This document shows positions 20,662 to 29,849 of a DNA stretch of 64,000 bases, one piece after another. The notes under the pieces are model-generated. The model searched no databases, was not told the origin of the DNA, and saw only the letters and a program-made list of their open reading frames with translations. The stretch is from Flavobacteriaceae bacterium. Its GTDB lineage: Bacteria; Bacteroidota; Bacteroidia; Flavobacteriales; Flavobacteriaceae. The translations under genes and the position numbers were made by a program. Where the stretch lies: the NCBI GenBank assembly GCA_004762155.1, contig SIHP01000002.1, positions 62,001 through 126,000 on the forward strand, written 5' to 3'. Numbering within the stretch: the first letter of the stretch is position 1; each line of letters begins with the position of its first letter.

Positions 20662-20666
20662 AGGTT

Positions 20667-21575
20667 CTACTTTAAAGAATCAACAATCGTTTTTACATTA
20701 TGTGTATACATCCCTATATAAGTACCTTCTTCTGTACCAGCACTTCCTAAAGCATCTGAATATAATGTTCCACCAATAACTACTTCTTTATCCTTTGCCT
20801 TTACTGCTTCTTGTAAAGCTTCTACTGTTCTTTTTGGAACAGAACTTTCTACAAAAATAGCTTTCACTTCATGTTCTTCTATAAACTTTGCCATTTTCTG
20901 AACATCTTTTACTCCAGCTTCTGTTGCTGTAGACAAACCTTGTAAACCCACTACATTAAATTGAAATGCTTTTCCAAAATAGTTAAAAGCATCGTGAGCT
21001 GTTACTAAAATTCTTTTTTCAACTGGTAATGAATTTATTTGTTCTGCTATTGTAATTTTTAGAGAAGCTAAACTAGCTAAATATTTCACTCCATTTTCTT
21101 TATATGATATTGCATTTTTAGCATCTAACTCAGATAATTGCGCTACAACATATTTTGTTATAATTTCCCAATTGGTAATATCAAACCAAATATGTGGATC
21201 GTAATTAGACGCAAAATATTCTGAACCAATTAATGTGGATTTATCAATAGCATCTGAAACGGCAATTGTTTTTTTATTTTGATGACGCATTTTTTCAAAA
21301 ACATCTTCTAATTTCCCTTCTAAATGTAATCCATTATACACAATTACATCTGCATTAAACAATTTACTTACATCTCCCTCACTTGCTTTATACAAATGCG
21401 GATCAACACCTGCGCCCATTAATCCTTGTACATCCATTTTAGTACCCACAATGTTTTTTACCAAATCTGTAATCATCGTTGTTGTGGTAACTACTTGTAA
21501 TTTTCCATTCTTTTTCACTTCTTGTTTACAACCAATAAAGATTGCTAACACAAGTACTATTATGTATTTTTTCAT
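20667..21575 (-). CDS. Metal-binding ABC transporter lipoprotein (TroA/ZnuA/MntC family)
   Basis: A 302-residue cluster A-1 solute-binding protein. The signal peptide ends in a lipobox with Cys16 (FIGC), so it is a lipoprotein. The expected metal ligands are present at His60 (VDPHLY), His128 (YDPHIWFD), His194 ([11 protein letters not shown]) and Asp274, with spacing very close to TroA. This ligand set is used for Mn(II), Zn(II) or Fe(II), so the metal cannot be fixed from sequence; there is no His-rich loop of the ZnuA kind. It lies six bases after the DtxR-family regulator gene. Confidence 0.92.
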   Translation of the reverse strand: MKKYIIVLVLAIFIGCKQEVKKNGKLQVVTTTTMITDLVKNIVGTKMDVQGLMGAGVDPHLYKASEGDVSKLFNADVIVYNGLHLEGKLEDVFEKMRHQNKKTIAVSDAIDKSTLIGSEYFASNYDPHIWFDITNWEIITKYVVAQLSELDAKNAISYKENGVKYLASLASLKITIAEQINSLPVEKRILVTAHDAFNYFGKAFQFNVVGLQGLSTATEAGVKDVQKMAKFIEEHEVKAIFVESSVPKRTVEALQEAVKAKDKEVVIGGTLYSDALGSAGTEEGTYIGMYTHNVKTIVDSLK

Positions 21576-21581
21576 TTTTAT

Positions 21582-22235
21582 TTATTTCTGAATGTATAAA
21601 TTAGTTGCTATTTTATTAGAAACTGATAATTCTTTTTCATCTATTTTTATTAAAAAAGAGCCATCAAAAGGTTCTTTTTCTAAAACTTCTATATGTTTTC
21701 CTAAAGCAATTTCTTGTTTATCTAAAAAACGTAAAAATTCTGAGGAACTATCATCAACACCAACACAAATTCCTTTTTCTCCTTTATCTAAAGTTGCTAA
21801 TAAATTCTTTTCTATAACTTGAAGATTTCCGTCTTTATCTGGAATAGGATCTCCATGCGGATCTCTTTTAGGATGTCCTAAAAAAGCATCTAATTCGTCT
21901 ATAAGTTTAGGAGATTTTATGTGCTCTAATTGTTCGGCAACGTCATGCACTTCATCCCAAGAAAAATTTAATTTATTCACTAAAAAAACTTCCCACAAAC
22001 GATGCTTTCGGATAATTCCTGTAGCTGTCTTCTTTCCGAACTCAGTTAATGTTACTCCTTGGTATTTTTTATAAACCACCAATTTTTTTTCTGATAGTTT
22101 TCTAACCATATCGGTAACCGACGAAGCTTTGGTATTTAATTTCTTAGCAATAGCATTTGTACTTATTCCTTTTTCGGAAAACTCACCCAAATGATAAATT
22201 GCTTTAATATAATTTTCTTCAGATTGACTAAACAT
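21582..22235 (-). CDS. DtxR/MntR-family metal-dependent repressor
   Basis: A 217-residue regulator. The N-terminal winged helix (about 1-70, with IAKKLNTKASSVTDMVRKLS as recognition region) is followed by a dimerisation domain (about 75-140) with typical metal-site residues in EVHDVAEQLEHIKSP and HPKRDPHGDPIP. A C-terminal SH3/FeoA-like domain ends the protein. It should bind DNA when loaded with Mn(II) or Fe(II). It is the first gene of the uptake operon, and the palindrome at 22273-22292 just upstream makes autoregulation very likely. Confidence 0.93.
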   Translation of the reverse strand: MFSQSEENYIKAIYHLGEFSEKGISTNAIAKKLNTKASSVTDMVRKLSEKKLVVYKKYQGVTLTEFGKKTATGIIRKHRLWEVFLVNKLNFSWDEVHDVAEQLEHIKSPKLIDELDAFLGHPKRDPHGDPIPDKDGNLQVIEKNLLATLDKGEKGICVGVDDSSSEFLRFLDKQEIALGKHIEVLEKEPFDGSFLIKIDEKELSVSNKIATNLYIQK

Positions 22236-22240
22236 AGTTA

Positions 22241-22248
22241 CAAATATA
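22241..22248 (-). promoter_or_regulatory. Promoter -7 element of the metal-uptake operon
   Basis: TATATTTG on the minus strand, six bases from the dtxR-like start codon at 22235, so the transcript should be almost leaderless. Confidence 0.6.
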
Positions 22249-22272
22249 CACTTTTTGTTTTATTTAAAGATA

Positions 22273-22292
22273 TTTTTAGGTTAGTCTAAAAA
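22273..22292. promoter_or_regulatory. DtxR-type operator palindrome
   Basis: Perfect seven-base arms TTTTTAG (22273-22279) and CTAAAAA (22286-22292) around GTTAGT. The core TTTAGGTTAGTCTAAA resembles known DtxR/MntR operators. It lies between the divergent -7 boxes at 22241-22248 and 22299-22306, covering the -33 region of the receptor promoter. Confidence 0.75.
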
Positions 22293-22298
22293 TTATTT

Positions 22299-22306
22299 TA
22301 CCTTTG
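22299..22306 (+). promoter_or_regulatory. Promoter -7 element of the TonB-dependent receptor gene
   Basis: TACCTTTG, an exact TAnnTTTG box, 21 bases before the start codon at 22328 and six bases after the operator palindrome. Confidence 0.65.
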
Positions 22307-22327
22307 TATTGAAATTATGTTTTAAAA

Positions 22328-24559
22328 ATGAAAAAATATTTTACACTTATTTTAACCTGTTTATTTTCAATATGCTATTCTCAGAACAGCATTACTGGAA
22401 AAGTTACACTAGATGGAAAACCTTTTGAAATGGTAAATATTTACATAAAAAACACCACGAAAGGTACTACTACAGACGCCAAAGGAAACTATACAATTCG
22501 TAATATCTCAAAAGGAAAAAAGACAATTGTAATTTCTTCTGTAGGTTTTACAACACAACAAAAACGTGTGAATTTCTCTAAAAACAACAATATCATCTTA
22601 AACTTTAAACTTCAAGAAGACAATACTAATCTTGATGAAATAGTAGTTTCTGGAACTATGAAGCCTGTTAAAAAACTAGATAGTCCAGTTGCTGTAGAAG
22701 TATATTCTCCTACTTTTTTTATGAAAAACCCAGCACCTTCTGTATTTGAATCCATGCAAAATGTAAATGGTGTTCGCCCGCAAGTAAATTGTAGCGTTTG
22801 TAACACTGGTGACATTCACATTAACGGATTAGAAGGTCCGTATACTTTTGTTTTAATTGATGGAATGCCAATTGTAAGTGGCTTATCAACTGTTTATGGA
22901 TTAACAGGAATTCCACAAGCTTTAATTGAACGAGTAGAAATTGTAAAAGGACCTGCATCTACTTTGTATGGCTCAGAAGCTGTTGGTGGAATTATTAACA
23001 TCATCACTAAAAAACCTTCTTCTGCTCCTTTATTATCTATAGAAAGCTATGCAAGTTCTTGGGCAGAAATAAATACCGATATCGGTTTTAAATATAAATT
23101 TGGAAAAACTGATGGATTATTAGGTATTAATTATTTCAACTACAAAAACCCTATTGATAATAATAATGATGGTTTTACAGATTTAACTGTTCAAGATAGA
23201 ATTTCATTCTTTAATAAATTGAATTTCAAAAGAAAAAACAACCGAACATTCATTGTTGCTGGACGTTATGTTTATGAAGATAGATGGGGAGGTGACATGA
23301 ATTGGCAACCTAAATTCAGAGGAGGAACAGATGTGTATGGTGAAAGCATCTACACAAGTAGATGGGAAACTTTTGGAACCTATCAATTACCAACAGACGA
23401 AAAAATAAATTTACAATTTAGTGCAAACGGACACAATCAGAATTCTTATTATGGAGATACTTTCTACAAAGCTGATCAATACATTGGTTTTGGTCAATTA
23501 ACCTATGATACTACTTTTGGAAAAAATCACGATATTTTAATGGGAGCTGCTTACCGCTATACTTATTATGATGACAACACAACGGCTACAGGAAGTGAGA
23601 CAAATAACGAGCCTTCTATTACACATCTACCAGGTATTTTTATTCAAGATGAAATTACTTTAGCTCCAAAAAATAAATTATTACTTGGCGCTAGATATGA
23701 TCACAACAATGTACATGGAGGTGTATTTTCCCCAAGAATAAACTACAAATGGAACTCTGACAACAACGAAGATGTACTTAGAATAAGTATTGGAAATGGC
23801 TTTAGAGTTGCAAATGTTTTTACAGAAGATCATGCCGCACTTACAGGAAACAGAGAAGTTATTTTTGAAGATGAATTATTGCCAGAAACCTCTTGGAATA
23901 CAAACATTAATTATGTTAAAAAAATAATTACAAAAAACAACACTATTATTAATTTAGATGCAAGTGCCTTTTATACCTATTTCGACAATAAAATAATCCC
24001 TGATTACGAAACTGATCCAACAAAAATTATTTATGCCAACTTAAATGGAAATTCGGTTTCTAAAGGGATTTCTTTAAATACTGATATTACTTTCTCTAAT
24101 AGCCTTTCAATTATAGCTGGTGCAACTTTAATGGATGTTTCCGTTACTGAAGAAGGAATTACTGAGCGACAATTATTAACTGAAAGTTTAAGCGGAACCT
24201 GGAGTGTTTCTTATAAAATTCCGTCAATTGATTTAAAATTAGATTATACAGGAAATATATATGCTCCAATGGATTTACCTTTATTAGGAGATAATGATCC
24301 AAGATCTCCAAGATCTCCTTGGTACAGCATTCAAAACATACAGGCTACTAAAAGATTTAGTCCTACTTTTGAAATATTCGGAGGTATAAAAAACATATTA
24401 AACTTTACACCAGCAAGCAATAGTATTTTAAGAACTTTTGATCCGTTTGACGAGAATTTAGATCCTGAAAATCCGAATTTAACTTTTGATCCTGCATATG
24501 TATATGCATCTAATCAAGGTATTCGTATGTTTTTAGGAATTCGTTATAAATTACTGTAA
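22328..24559 (+). CDS. TonB-dependent receptor, probably for a metal complex
   Basis: A 743-residue outer-membrane receptor: signal peptide (about 1-18), carboxypeptidase-like regulatory domain (about 20-95, SITGKVTLDGKPF to FKLQED), plug domain (about 115-220, with VLIDGMPIVSG and VEIVKGPASTLYGSEAVGGIINIIT) and a 22-stranded barrel ending in the aromatic-rich FLGIRYKLL. A Cys pair (SVCNTGDI region) sits in the plug. It is divergent from the dtxR-like gene and shares its operator, so import of a scarce metal or its chelate is likely. The exact ligand is unknown. Confidence 0.9.
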   Translation: MKKYFTLILTCLFSICYSQNSITGKVTLDGKPFEMVNIYIKNTTKGTTTDAKGNYTIRNISKGKKTIVISSVGFTTQQKRVNFSKNNNIILNFKLQEDNTNLDEIVVSGTMKPVKKLDSPVAVEVYSPTFFMKNPAPSVFESMQNVNGVRPQVNCSVCNTGDIHINGLEGPYTFVLIDGMPIVSGLSTVYGLTGIPQALIERVEIVKGPASTLYGSEAVGGIINIITKKPSSAPLLSIESYASSWAEINTDIGFKYKFGKTDGLLGINYFNYKNPIDNNNDGFTDLTVQDRISFFNKLNFKRKNNRTFIVAGRYVYEDRWGGDMNWQPKFRGGTDVYGESIYTSRWETFGTYQLPTDEKINLQFSANGHNQNSYYGDTFYKADQYIGFGQLTYDTTFGKNHDILMGAAYRYTYYDDNTTATGSETNNEPSITHLPGIFIQDEITLAPKNKLLLGARYDHNNVHGGVFSPRINYKWNSDNNEDVLRISIGNGFRVANVFTEDHAALTGNREVIFEDELLPETSWNTNINYVKKIITKNNTIINLDASAFYTYFDNKIIPDYETDPTKIIYANLNGNSVSKGISLNTDITFSNSLSIIAGATLMDVSVTEEGITERQLLTESLSGTWSVSYKIPSIDLKLDYTGNIYAPMDLPLLGDNDPRSPRSPWYSIQNIQATKRFSPTFEIFGGIKNILNFTPASNSILRTFDPFDENLDPENPNLTFDPAYVYASNQGIRMFLGIRYKLL

Positions 24560-24585
24560 ATTGATGGTATGAAAAAAAGAAGAAA

Positions 24586-25068
24586 ATGATTGATGAAGAT
24601 TCATGGAACAATATGATAATCCCTAATTGTGGAGATATAGAATTTGACTGGTTTGGAATAGATCAAAGAGGATACTTAGGTGTGTTTTCAACTTTTAATA
24701 GTGGATATATACCTGACACAATTAAGAAATCCCGAACAAGATACCTTGAAATATTCACAGAAATTAAAAATTTACCATTTAGATTTAAACCAAAATTAGT
24801 CACCAAAGAAGAAGGTGAATTTGATGATTGGCTAGAATATTCTAAACAAGGACTTATTAGTTTTGATTATTTGGACATACACAGAACTTTTAAACGAGGA
24901 ATCTTCGATTTAATATCAAAACCTGAAAAATTAATAACTATTTACGAGTTAGGGATCAAGGAGGATTTAATTAAAAAAATCCCAAAATTCAACCTAAACT
25001 TCGATAAAGATGAAGGAATAAACGAAGAAGAATTAAAAAACAAAATGATTCTAGATTTTCTTAGTTAG
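24586..25068 (+). CDS. Hypothetical protein
   Basis: A 160-residue acidic, soluble protein with no recognised domain. The N-terminal half is rich in aromatic residues (FDWFGIDQRGYLGVF), reminiscent of small immunity or SMI1-like proteins, but I cannot assign it. It begins 26 bases after the receptor gene, with an ATG at 24586. It may be a separate small insertion between the receptor and the thioredoxin-like gene, or be co-transcribed by read-through. Confidence 0.55.
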   Translation: MIDEDSWNNMIIPNCGDIEFDWFGIDQRGYLGVFSTFNSGYIPDTIKKSRTRYLEIFTEIKNLPFRFKPKLVTKEEGEFDDWLEYSKQGLISFDYLDIHRTFKRGIFDLISKPEKLITIYELGIKEDLIKKIPKFNLNFDKDEGINEEELKNKMILDFLS

Positions 25069-25123
25069 TAAAACAACATAAATTGAAGATTGTTTGTAAA
25101 AAAATCAAACACTAAATTGAAGT

Positions 25124-25603
25124 ATGAAACAAAAATGCACTTTACTATTATTGCTTTTTAACTTTCTTTTGTTTTCTCAACAAAAAGATCGCTCTTTTCC
25201 TGACACTATTGATGTAGAAAAAGCTTTTATACTTCAAAAAGAAACCAAAAAACCTATTGTATTTTTCTTTTATACAAATTGGTGTAAGTATTGTTTCGCA
25301 ATGAAGAAAAACACATTTACAAATGAGAAGGTAATTAATTTATTGAATGATAATTTCCATTTCGTATTGTTTAATGCAGAAAGTAAGACTCCTGTAAAGG
25401 TGAAAAGAAAAATATTTAAGAACACTTCCGGAGTTCATGAGTTAGCAGAACGACTCGCCGGTAAAAACGGATACATAAGTTATCCTTCTTTTGTTATTTT
25501 AAATCATAAAAGTAGAATTGATGAACAAGTAGATACATTTTTATCTGCTGAAGACACTGAAAAACTCTTAAAACTGTATTTAAAAAAGAAAAAACTAATA
25601 TAG
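25124..25603 (+). CDS. Periplasmic thioredoxin-fold protein
   Basis: A 159-residue protein with an N-terminal signal peptide (about 1-19, ending in FSQQ). The thioredoxin core has FFFYTNWCKYCFAMKKNTF with the active CxxC at Cys54 and Cys57, and a cis-Pro region at GYISYPSFVIL. It most resembles the DUF255/DsbD-C-terminal-like thioredoxins that reduce periplasmic disulfides. Its 3' end overlaps the convergent acetyltransferase gene by nine bases. Confidence 0.85.
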   Translation: MKQKCTLLLLLFNFLLFSQQKDRSFPDTIDVEKAFILQKETKKPIVFFFYTNWCKYCFAMKKNTFTNEKVINLLNDNFHFVLFNAESKTPVKVKRKIFKNTSGVHELAERLAGKNGYISYPSFVILNHKSRIDEQVDTFLSAEDTEKLLKLYLKKKKLI

Positions 25604-26047
25604 TTTTAACTCCATAATTGGTAAAAACCTGTTTTTTATACTACTTTCTAACTGACCAATCACTTCAAATCCATTCTTCTTATAAAATTCCTCCGCATTA
25701 GGATCTGCATCTAAAACAACTGCCTTATAATGCAATTTCTTTACTCGTTTAATAAAATCAGAAAGCATTTTCTTTCCACAACCAAGACCTATAAAAGCTG
25801 GTTCAACAAAAAAGAAATCTAATTTCACACTCTCTTTACCCTCAGAAGAAAAAGAATAGAATCCTATTATTTTCTTAGCTAAAACTAACTTATAAACATT
25901 ATTAATACTTATATATTGAGCACTAATTTTTAAATCTTCCCTCCAACTTTCAATTTGTTCTTTTGTGTAATTCCAATATGATTTTGAACGAATTGTCAAT
26001 TCAGTTAAACAACTTGCATCTTTTAATAGTGCTTTTTCTACTTTCAT
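25595..26047 (-). CDS. GNAT-family N-acetyltransferase
   Basis: About 150 residues from the ATG at 26047; the longer frame adds residues unrelated to the family. The acetyl-CoA site is FFVEPAFIGLGCGKKMLSDFIKR (motif A, a variant of Q/RxxGxG/A), and the C-terminus has the typical AEEFYKKNGFEVIGQ strand-helix. The acceptor substrate is unknown. It converges with the thioredoxin-like gene. Confidence 0.85.
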   Translation of the reverse strand: MKVEKALLKDASCLTELTIRSKSYWNYTKEQIESWREDLKISAQYISINNVYKLVLAKKIIGFYSFSSEGKESVKLDFFFVEPAFIGLGCGKKMLSDFIKRVKKLHYKAVVLDADPNAEEFYKKNGFEVIGQLESSIKNRFLPIMELKLY

Positions 26048-26152
26048 TTTAAAAATTTTTAAACAAAACAAAGGTGATAATTCAAAAGAACTATCACCTT
26101 TATTAAATTTCCACATAAGAAACTACTATTTTACAAATCTAAAAACTACGAC

Positions 26153-28405
26153 TTATAAATTGTTTTTTGTAGTTAAGTAAAACTCTTCATACGTTTGTAA
26201 TAAATTCATCAATCCTTCTAACAAATCTTTTGTTTCTAATAAAATACTAAAGTACAATGTTGTGTTTTTAGGACTTGTTTCGTCTGTTCTAATTCTTGCT
26301 ACTTGCTTTTCTATTGAATTAGATACATCTTTTAATAACGAATGTTTATCTACTAAAATACCATCTAATTTATCAAAAGAACGTGTTGCAAAAACATCAC
26401 TTACTTTAATCAATAACTCAGATAATTTATTATCTATATATTTTAAATCTTTAAGCTGGCCTTTCTTTAAATTCTTATGATTATTGTTTACATGCTTGTA
26501 ACTTGCTCTTGAAATATAACTAATAGACTGCGCTACATCTTGCAAATACCCAAGAACCATAATATAAAACCTACTTGCTTCTACTGAAGTATCATCTAAC
26601 GATTTAATGAAATAAAACACTCCATCTTTTAAGTTGTCTATCTCTTCATTTAATCGCCCAACATGCTTGTCTGTTTTGCGTAACTTATTTAAATCGTGAT
26701 TTGCTAAATCATTAACAACATTCGTATATAATTTATCTACTCTTTGTGCAACTCCAGCAATATGATCTGAACTTTCTTCAATTACTCCATTTATAGTAAT
26801 TAATTCCGCTCTTTCTATATGCATTTGTTTTTGAACTTCTTTTGATTTTTTTCTGTGCTTTAAGGTATTTCTAACAATTAAAAAACCAACAAGAAGCAGC
26901 AATACAGGAATCATTGCCATATCCCAACTAATTAAAAAAGCTACAATAGCGGCAGCTACAAAAGCTGTAAGCGCAGTTAAAAACCAACCACCAACAACAT
27001 TTATTACACCAGCAACTCTATACACAGCACTTTCTCTTCCCCAAGCTCTATCCGCTAAAGAAGTTCCCATTGCCACCATAAAAGTTACATAAGTTGTAGA
27101 TAATGGTAACTTCATAGAAGTAGCAATAGATATTAAAATACCTGCTACAACTAAATTAATAGATGCTCTTACCAAATCAAAAGCTGGTAATTCATATGTT
27201 TTATCCTTTGGTAATTCAATTACAGGTTTTTGAAACTTAGAATCTATATAAGCGAGTGTTTGCTTAGGAACAACAAGACTTATAAACTTATTTATAGTCA
27301 TTGCACTTCTTACAACAACTCTAGAAACCGGATTTGGTTGAAATTTTTCATGACCATCTCCTTGCCTTGATAAATCAATACCTGTTTTAATTACTTTTTG
27401 CGCTTTACTAGAAGTCCATAAAGTAATAACCATAATTGCTCCAGCAACCAATAACAACCAAACATTTGAAGGAACTTTTTTAGCTAAAATCCCCATTGAA
27501 AATGCATTAGCACCAAGACCAGAAGCTTCCCATGCCTCATAAGAATTCCATGCAGCAATTGGCACACCAACAAAATTTACTAAATCGTTACCAGAAAAAG
27601 CCATTGCCAAAGAAAATGTACCTACTCCAATAATAAACTTTAATACATTTACTTTAAATAACTTTATCAATAAGTAAGACATCAAACTCCAAAAAACAAA
27701 ACCTACAGCTATAATTACAATTGTATCACCTTCAATTAAAAATTTCATATCCTTATACCAAGGTGTTCCTTTCATCCCTTTTATAATAATGAAATATGTA
27801 ATTGCTGTAATTGCAAAACCACCAAACAATGCATTTACATACGCTGCTCTTTTTTCAAAATTAAACGAATAAACTAATCTGGAAACAAACTGAACAATTG
27901 CTCCTACAGAAAAGGCAACTACAACAGAAAGTAGAATTCCTTTTATAATTTCAATTGCTTTTTTATGATTTATATAGTCCCAAATATCTGCTATAGACTG
28001 AGAATCATTAGCACCTATTTTTATTAAAGAAACACAAACCGCTGCACCTAATAACTCAAAAACAATAGATACTGTTGTTGATGTTGGCATTCCTAATGAA
28101 TTAAAAATATCTAGCAATAAAATATCTGTTATCATTACCGCCATAAAAATGAACATGATATCCTGAAAAACAAACATATCAGGATTAAAGATACCTTTAC
28201 GAGCAACCTCCATCATTCCACTAGAAGTAACAGCTCCAAAAAAGACTCCAACACTAGCAATAATCATTATATTCCTAACAGAAATAGCTTTTGAACCTAT
28301 TGCTGAATTTAAAAAATTCACTGCGTCATTACTAACACCAACTACTAAATCTACAATAGCTAATACAGCTAAAGCAACTAGCATTAAAATATATGGATCT
28401 CCCAT
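26153..28405 (-). CDS. PiT-family inorganic phosphate transporter with PhoU-like tail
   Basis: A 750-residue protein. The two PD001131-type signatures of the PiT family are visible: GVSNDAVNFLNSAIGSKA near residue 23, and FSGNDLVNFVGVPIAAWNSY around residue 270, with roughly twelve membrane helices up to about residue 525. The last 200 residues are soluble and helical and resemble PhoU-type domains. It imports phosphate with cations. The C-terminal extension is common in Bacteroidota PiT proteins. Single gene, followed upstream by the tRNA locus. Confidence 0.9.
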   Translation of the reverse strand: MGDPYILMLVALAVLAIVDLVVGVSNDAVNFLNSAIGSKAISVRNIMIIASVGVFFGAVTSSGMMEVARKGIFNPDMFVFQDIMFIFMAVMITDILLLDIFNSLGMPTSTTVSIVFELLGAAVCVSLIKIGANDSQSIADIWDYINHKKAIEIIKGILLSVVVAFSVGAIVQFVSRLVYSFNFEKRAAYVNALFGGFAITAITYFIIIKGMKGTPWYKDMKFLIEGDTIVIIAVGFVFWSLMSYLLIKLFKVNVLKFIIGVGTFSLAMAFSGNDLVNFVGVPIAAWNSYEAWEASGLGANAFSMGILAKKVPSNVWLLLVAGAIMVITLWTSSKAQKVIKTGIDLSRQGDGHEKFQPNPVSRVVVRSAMTINKFISLVVPKQTLAYIDSKFQKPVIELPKDKTYELPAFDLVRASINLVVAGILISIATSMKLPLSTTYVTFMVAMGTSLADRAWGRESAVYRVAGVINVVGGWFLTALTAFVAAAIVAFLISWDMAMIPVLLLLVGFLIVRNTLKHRKKSKEVQKQMHIERAELITINGVIEESSDHIAGVAQRVDKLYTNVVNDLANHDLNKLRKTDKHVGRLNEEIDNLKDGVFYFIKSLDDTSVEASRFYIMVLGYLQDVAQSISYISRASYKHVNNNHKNLKKGQLKDLKYIDNKLSELLIKVSDVFATRSFDKLDGILVDKHSLLKDVSNSIEKQVARIRTDETSPKNTTLYFSILLETKDLLEGLMNLLQTYEEFYLTTKNNL

Positions 28406-28538
28406 TTTTAGTCTTTATTTAAGATCTGCAAATTTACAGACGAATAACATCGCCTATGTTATGATTGTGTTATTATTTGACTTATTTTTTATCTTATATA
28501 TAAAAAATCACAATATCACAATCAATATTAAACACAAA

Positions 28539-28568
28539 AAAAAAGCCGAAACAAATTGTTTCGGCTTT
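28539..28568 (-). terminator. Terminator of tRNA cassette copy 1
   Basis: Hairpin AAGCCGAAAC / GTTTCGGCTT with a short loop and a T run on the minus strand, directly after the tRNA-Leu gene. Confidence 0.85.
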
Positions 28569-28570
28569 AG

Positions 28571-28656
28571 TACTGAAGACGGGACTTGAACCCGTACGAG
28601 CATTACTACTCATTGGATTTTAAGTCCAACGTGTCTACCAATTCCACCACTTCAGC
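28571..28656 (-). tRNA. tRNA-Leu(TAA)
   Basis: An 86-base gene with seven-base acceptor arms, a TTGGA/TCCAA anticodon stem and loop CTTAAAA giving anticodon TAA, the long variable arm of class II tRNAs, and a TTCAAGT T-loop. CCA is not encoded. It is transcribed after tRNA-Gly. An identical copy lies at 42703-42788. Confidence 0.95.
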
Positions 28657-28706
28657 ATGATTGATTGTACTAAACACAATCATTGGTATATTATATATAG
28701 GTTTCG

Positions 28707-28778
28707 AGCGAAAGACGGGATTTGAACCCGCGACCCCCACCTTGGCAAGGTGATGCTCTACCCCTGAGCTACTTTCGC
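28707..28778 (-). tRNA. tRNA-Gly(GCC)
   Basis: A 72-base gene with acceptor GCGAAAG/CTTTCGC, anticodon loop TTGCCAA (anticodon GCC) and T-loop TTCAAAT. First gene of the minus-strand cassette; an identical copy lies at 42581-42652. Confidence 0.95.
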
Positions 28779-28820
28779 GTAGTCTTTATGTCTATGAACG
28801 TACATTTTTAAATGCGGGTG

Positions 28821-28828
28821 CAAATATA
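28821..28828 (-). promoter_or_regulatory. Promoter -7 element of tRNA cassette copy 1
   Basis: TATATTTG on the minus strand, about 42 bases before tRNA-Gly. The surrounding TATATTTGCAC-CGCAT pattern recurs before copy 2 at 42530. Confidence 0.65.
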
Positions 28829-28918
28829 TAATCTTTTTTTAATTAGAAAAATATTTTTTGTTCTTTTTTAAAAAAATCAATAAATGTGAAAATATATGGT
28901 CATTCAATTATTATCGAA

Positions 28919-28926
28919 TATCTTTG
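28919..28926 (+). promoter_or_regulatory. Promoter -7 element of the cyoE/cox operon
   Basis: TATCTTTG matches TAnnTTTG and lies about 20 bases before the GTG chosen as the cyoE start, inside the longer open frame that begins at 28896. Confidence 0.55.
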
Positions 28927-28946
28927 CAAAAACTTATAAAGTTAAC

Positions 28947-29849
28947 GTGAGCTTCATTTTAACCATAGAAAATAAAAGAGTGTTAAAAGACATTTTTATT
29001 GATTTTAAACAATTAACAAAAGTAGGACTATCTGTAAGCGTAGTTTTCACTTCTATAACAGGTTATTTATTAGCCACAGATGTTGTTAATTATACTACAA
29101 TCTTATTACTAGCTATCGGTGGTTACTTAATGGTTGGTGCTTCAAACGCATTCAATCAAGTAATAGAAAAAGACATAGATGCATTAATGCAACGAACTAA
29201 AGATCGTCCTTTACCATCTGGAAGAATGAAATCTTCAACAGCTTTAATTATTGCAACACTTTTCACTATTTCTGGCATTGCTATTTTGTATGCTATAAAT
29301 CCAAAGTGTGCGTTATTTGGTGCTATTTCTATTTTTTTATACACTAGTGCTTATACACCTTTAAAAGCTATTACACCTTTAGCTGTTTTTGTTGGTGCAA
29401 TTCCTGGAGCAATTCCTTTTATGTTAGGCTGGGTTGCTGCAAGCGGTGAATTTGGCATAGAAGCTGGTTTTTTATTTATGATTCAATTCTTCTGGCAGTT
29501 TCCCCACTTTTGGGCTATTGGCTGGTTACAATTCGAAGAATACAATAAGGCAGGATTACACATGCTTCCTATGGACAAGAAAGATAAAGGAGCTATTGTA
29601 CAGATGATTTTTTATACTTGTGTTATGATACTTGTCTCTGTTGCCCCTGTTTTAAAAATATCTAATAAATTATACATATATCCTATAACTGCTCTAATAA
29701 TCGGAGCACTTGGAGGTTTAATGTTATTTTTCGCCATAAAACTATACAAAACACACCAAAATACTGACGCTCGCAAATTAATGTTAGCTAGCGTTTTTTA
29801 TATTACAATAGTGCCAATTATATATGTAATTGATAAATTTTTACACTAA
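28947..29849 (+). CDS. cyoE: Protoheme IX farnesyltransferase (heme O synthase)
   Basis: About 300 residues, with the UbiA-type motif GASNAFNQVIEKDIDALMQRTKDRPLPSG and the second acidic region around FWQFPHFWAIGWLQFEEYNKAG, plus seven to nine membrane helices. It attaches a farnesyl group to heme b for terminal oxidases. I prefer the GTG at 28947 to the ATG at 28896 because a promoter -7 box (28919-28926) lies between them and because homologues begin shortly before FKQLTKVGL. It is the first gene of an oxidase assembly operon; the next gene starts one base after its stop. Confidence 0.92.
   Translation: MSFILTIENKRVLKDIFIDFKQLTKVGLSVSVVFTSITGYLLATDVVNYTTILLLAIGGYLMVGASNAFNQVIEKDIDALMQRTKDRPLPSGRMKSSTALIIATLFTISGIAILYAINPKCALFGAISIFLYTSAYTPLKAITPLAVFVGAIPGAIPFMLGWVAASGEFGIEAGFLFMIQFFWQFPHFWAIGWLQFEEYNKAGLHMLPMDKKDKGAIVQMIFYTCVMILVSVAPVLKISNKLYIYPITALIIGALGGLMLFFAIKLYKTHQNTDARKLMLASVFYITIVPIIYVIDKFLH

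Larger units (their letters stand above)
28539..28787. repeat. Inverted repeat copy 1: tRNA-Leu/tRNA-Gly cassette
   Basis: The reverse complement of these 249 bases matches 42572-42820 without a visible difference, covering both tRNA genes, their spacer and the terminator. The promoter region just beyond (28788-28835) is similar but diverged. The copies point outward from a segment of about 13.8 kb. Confidence 0.92.
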
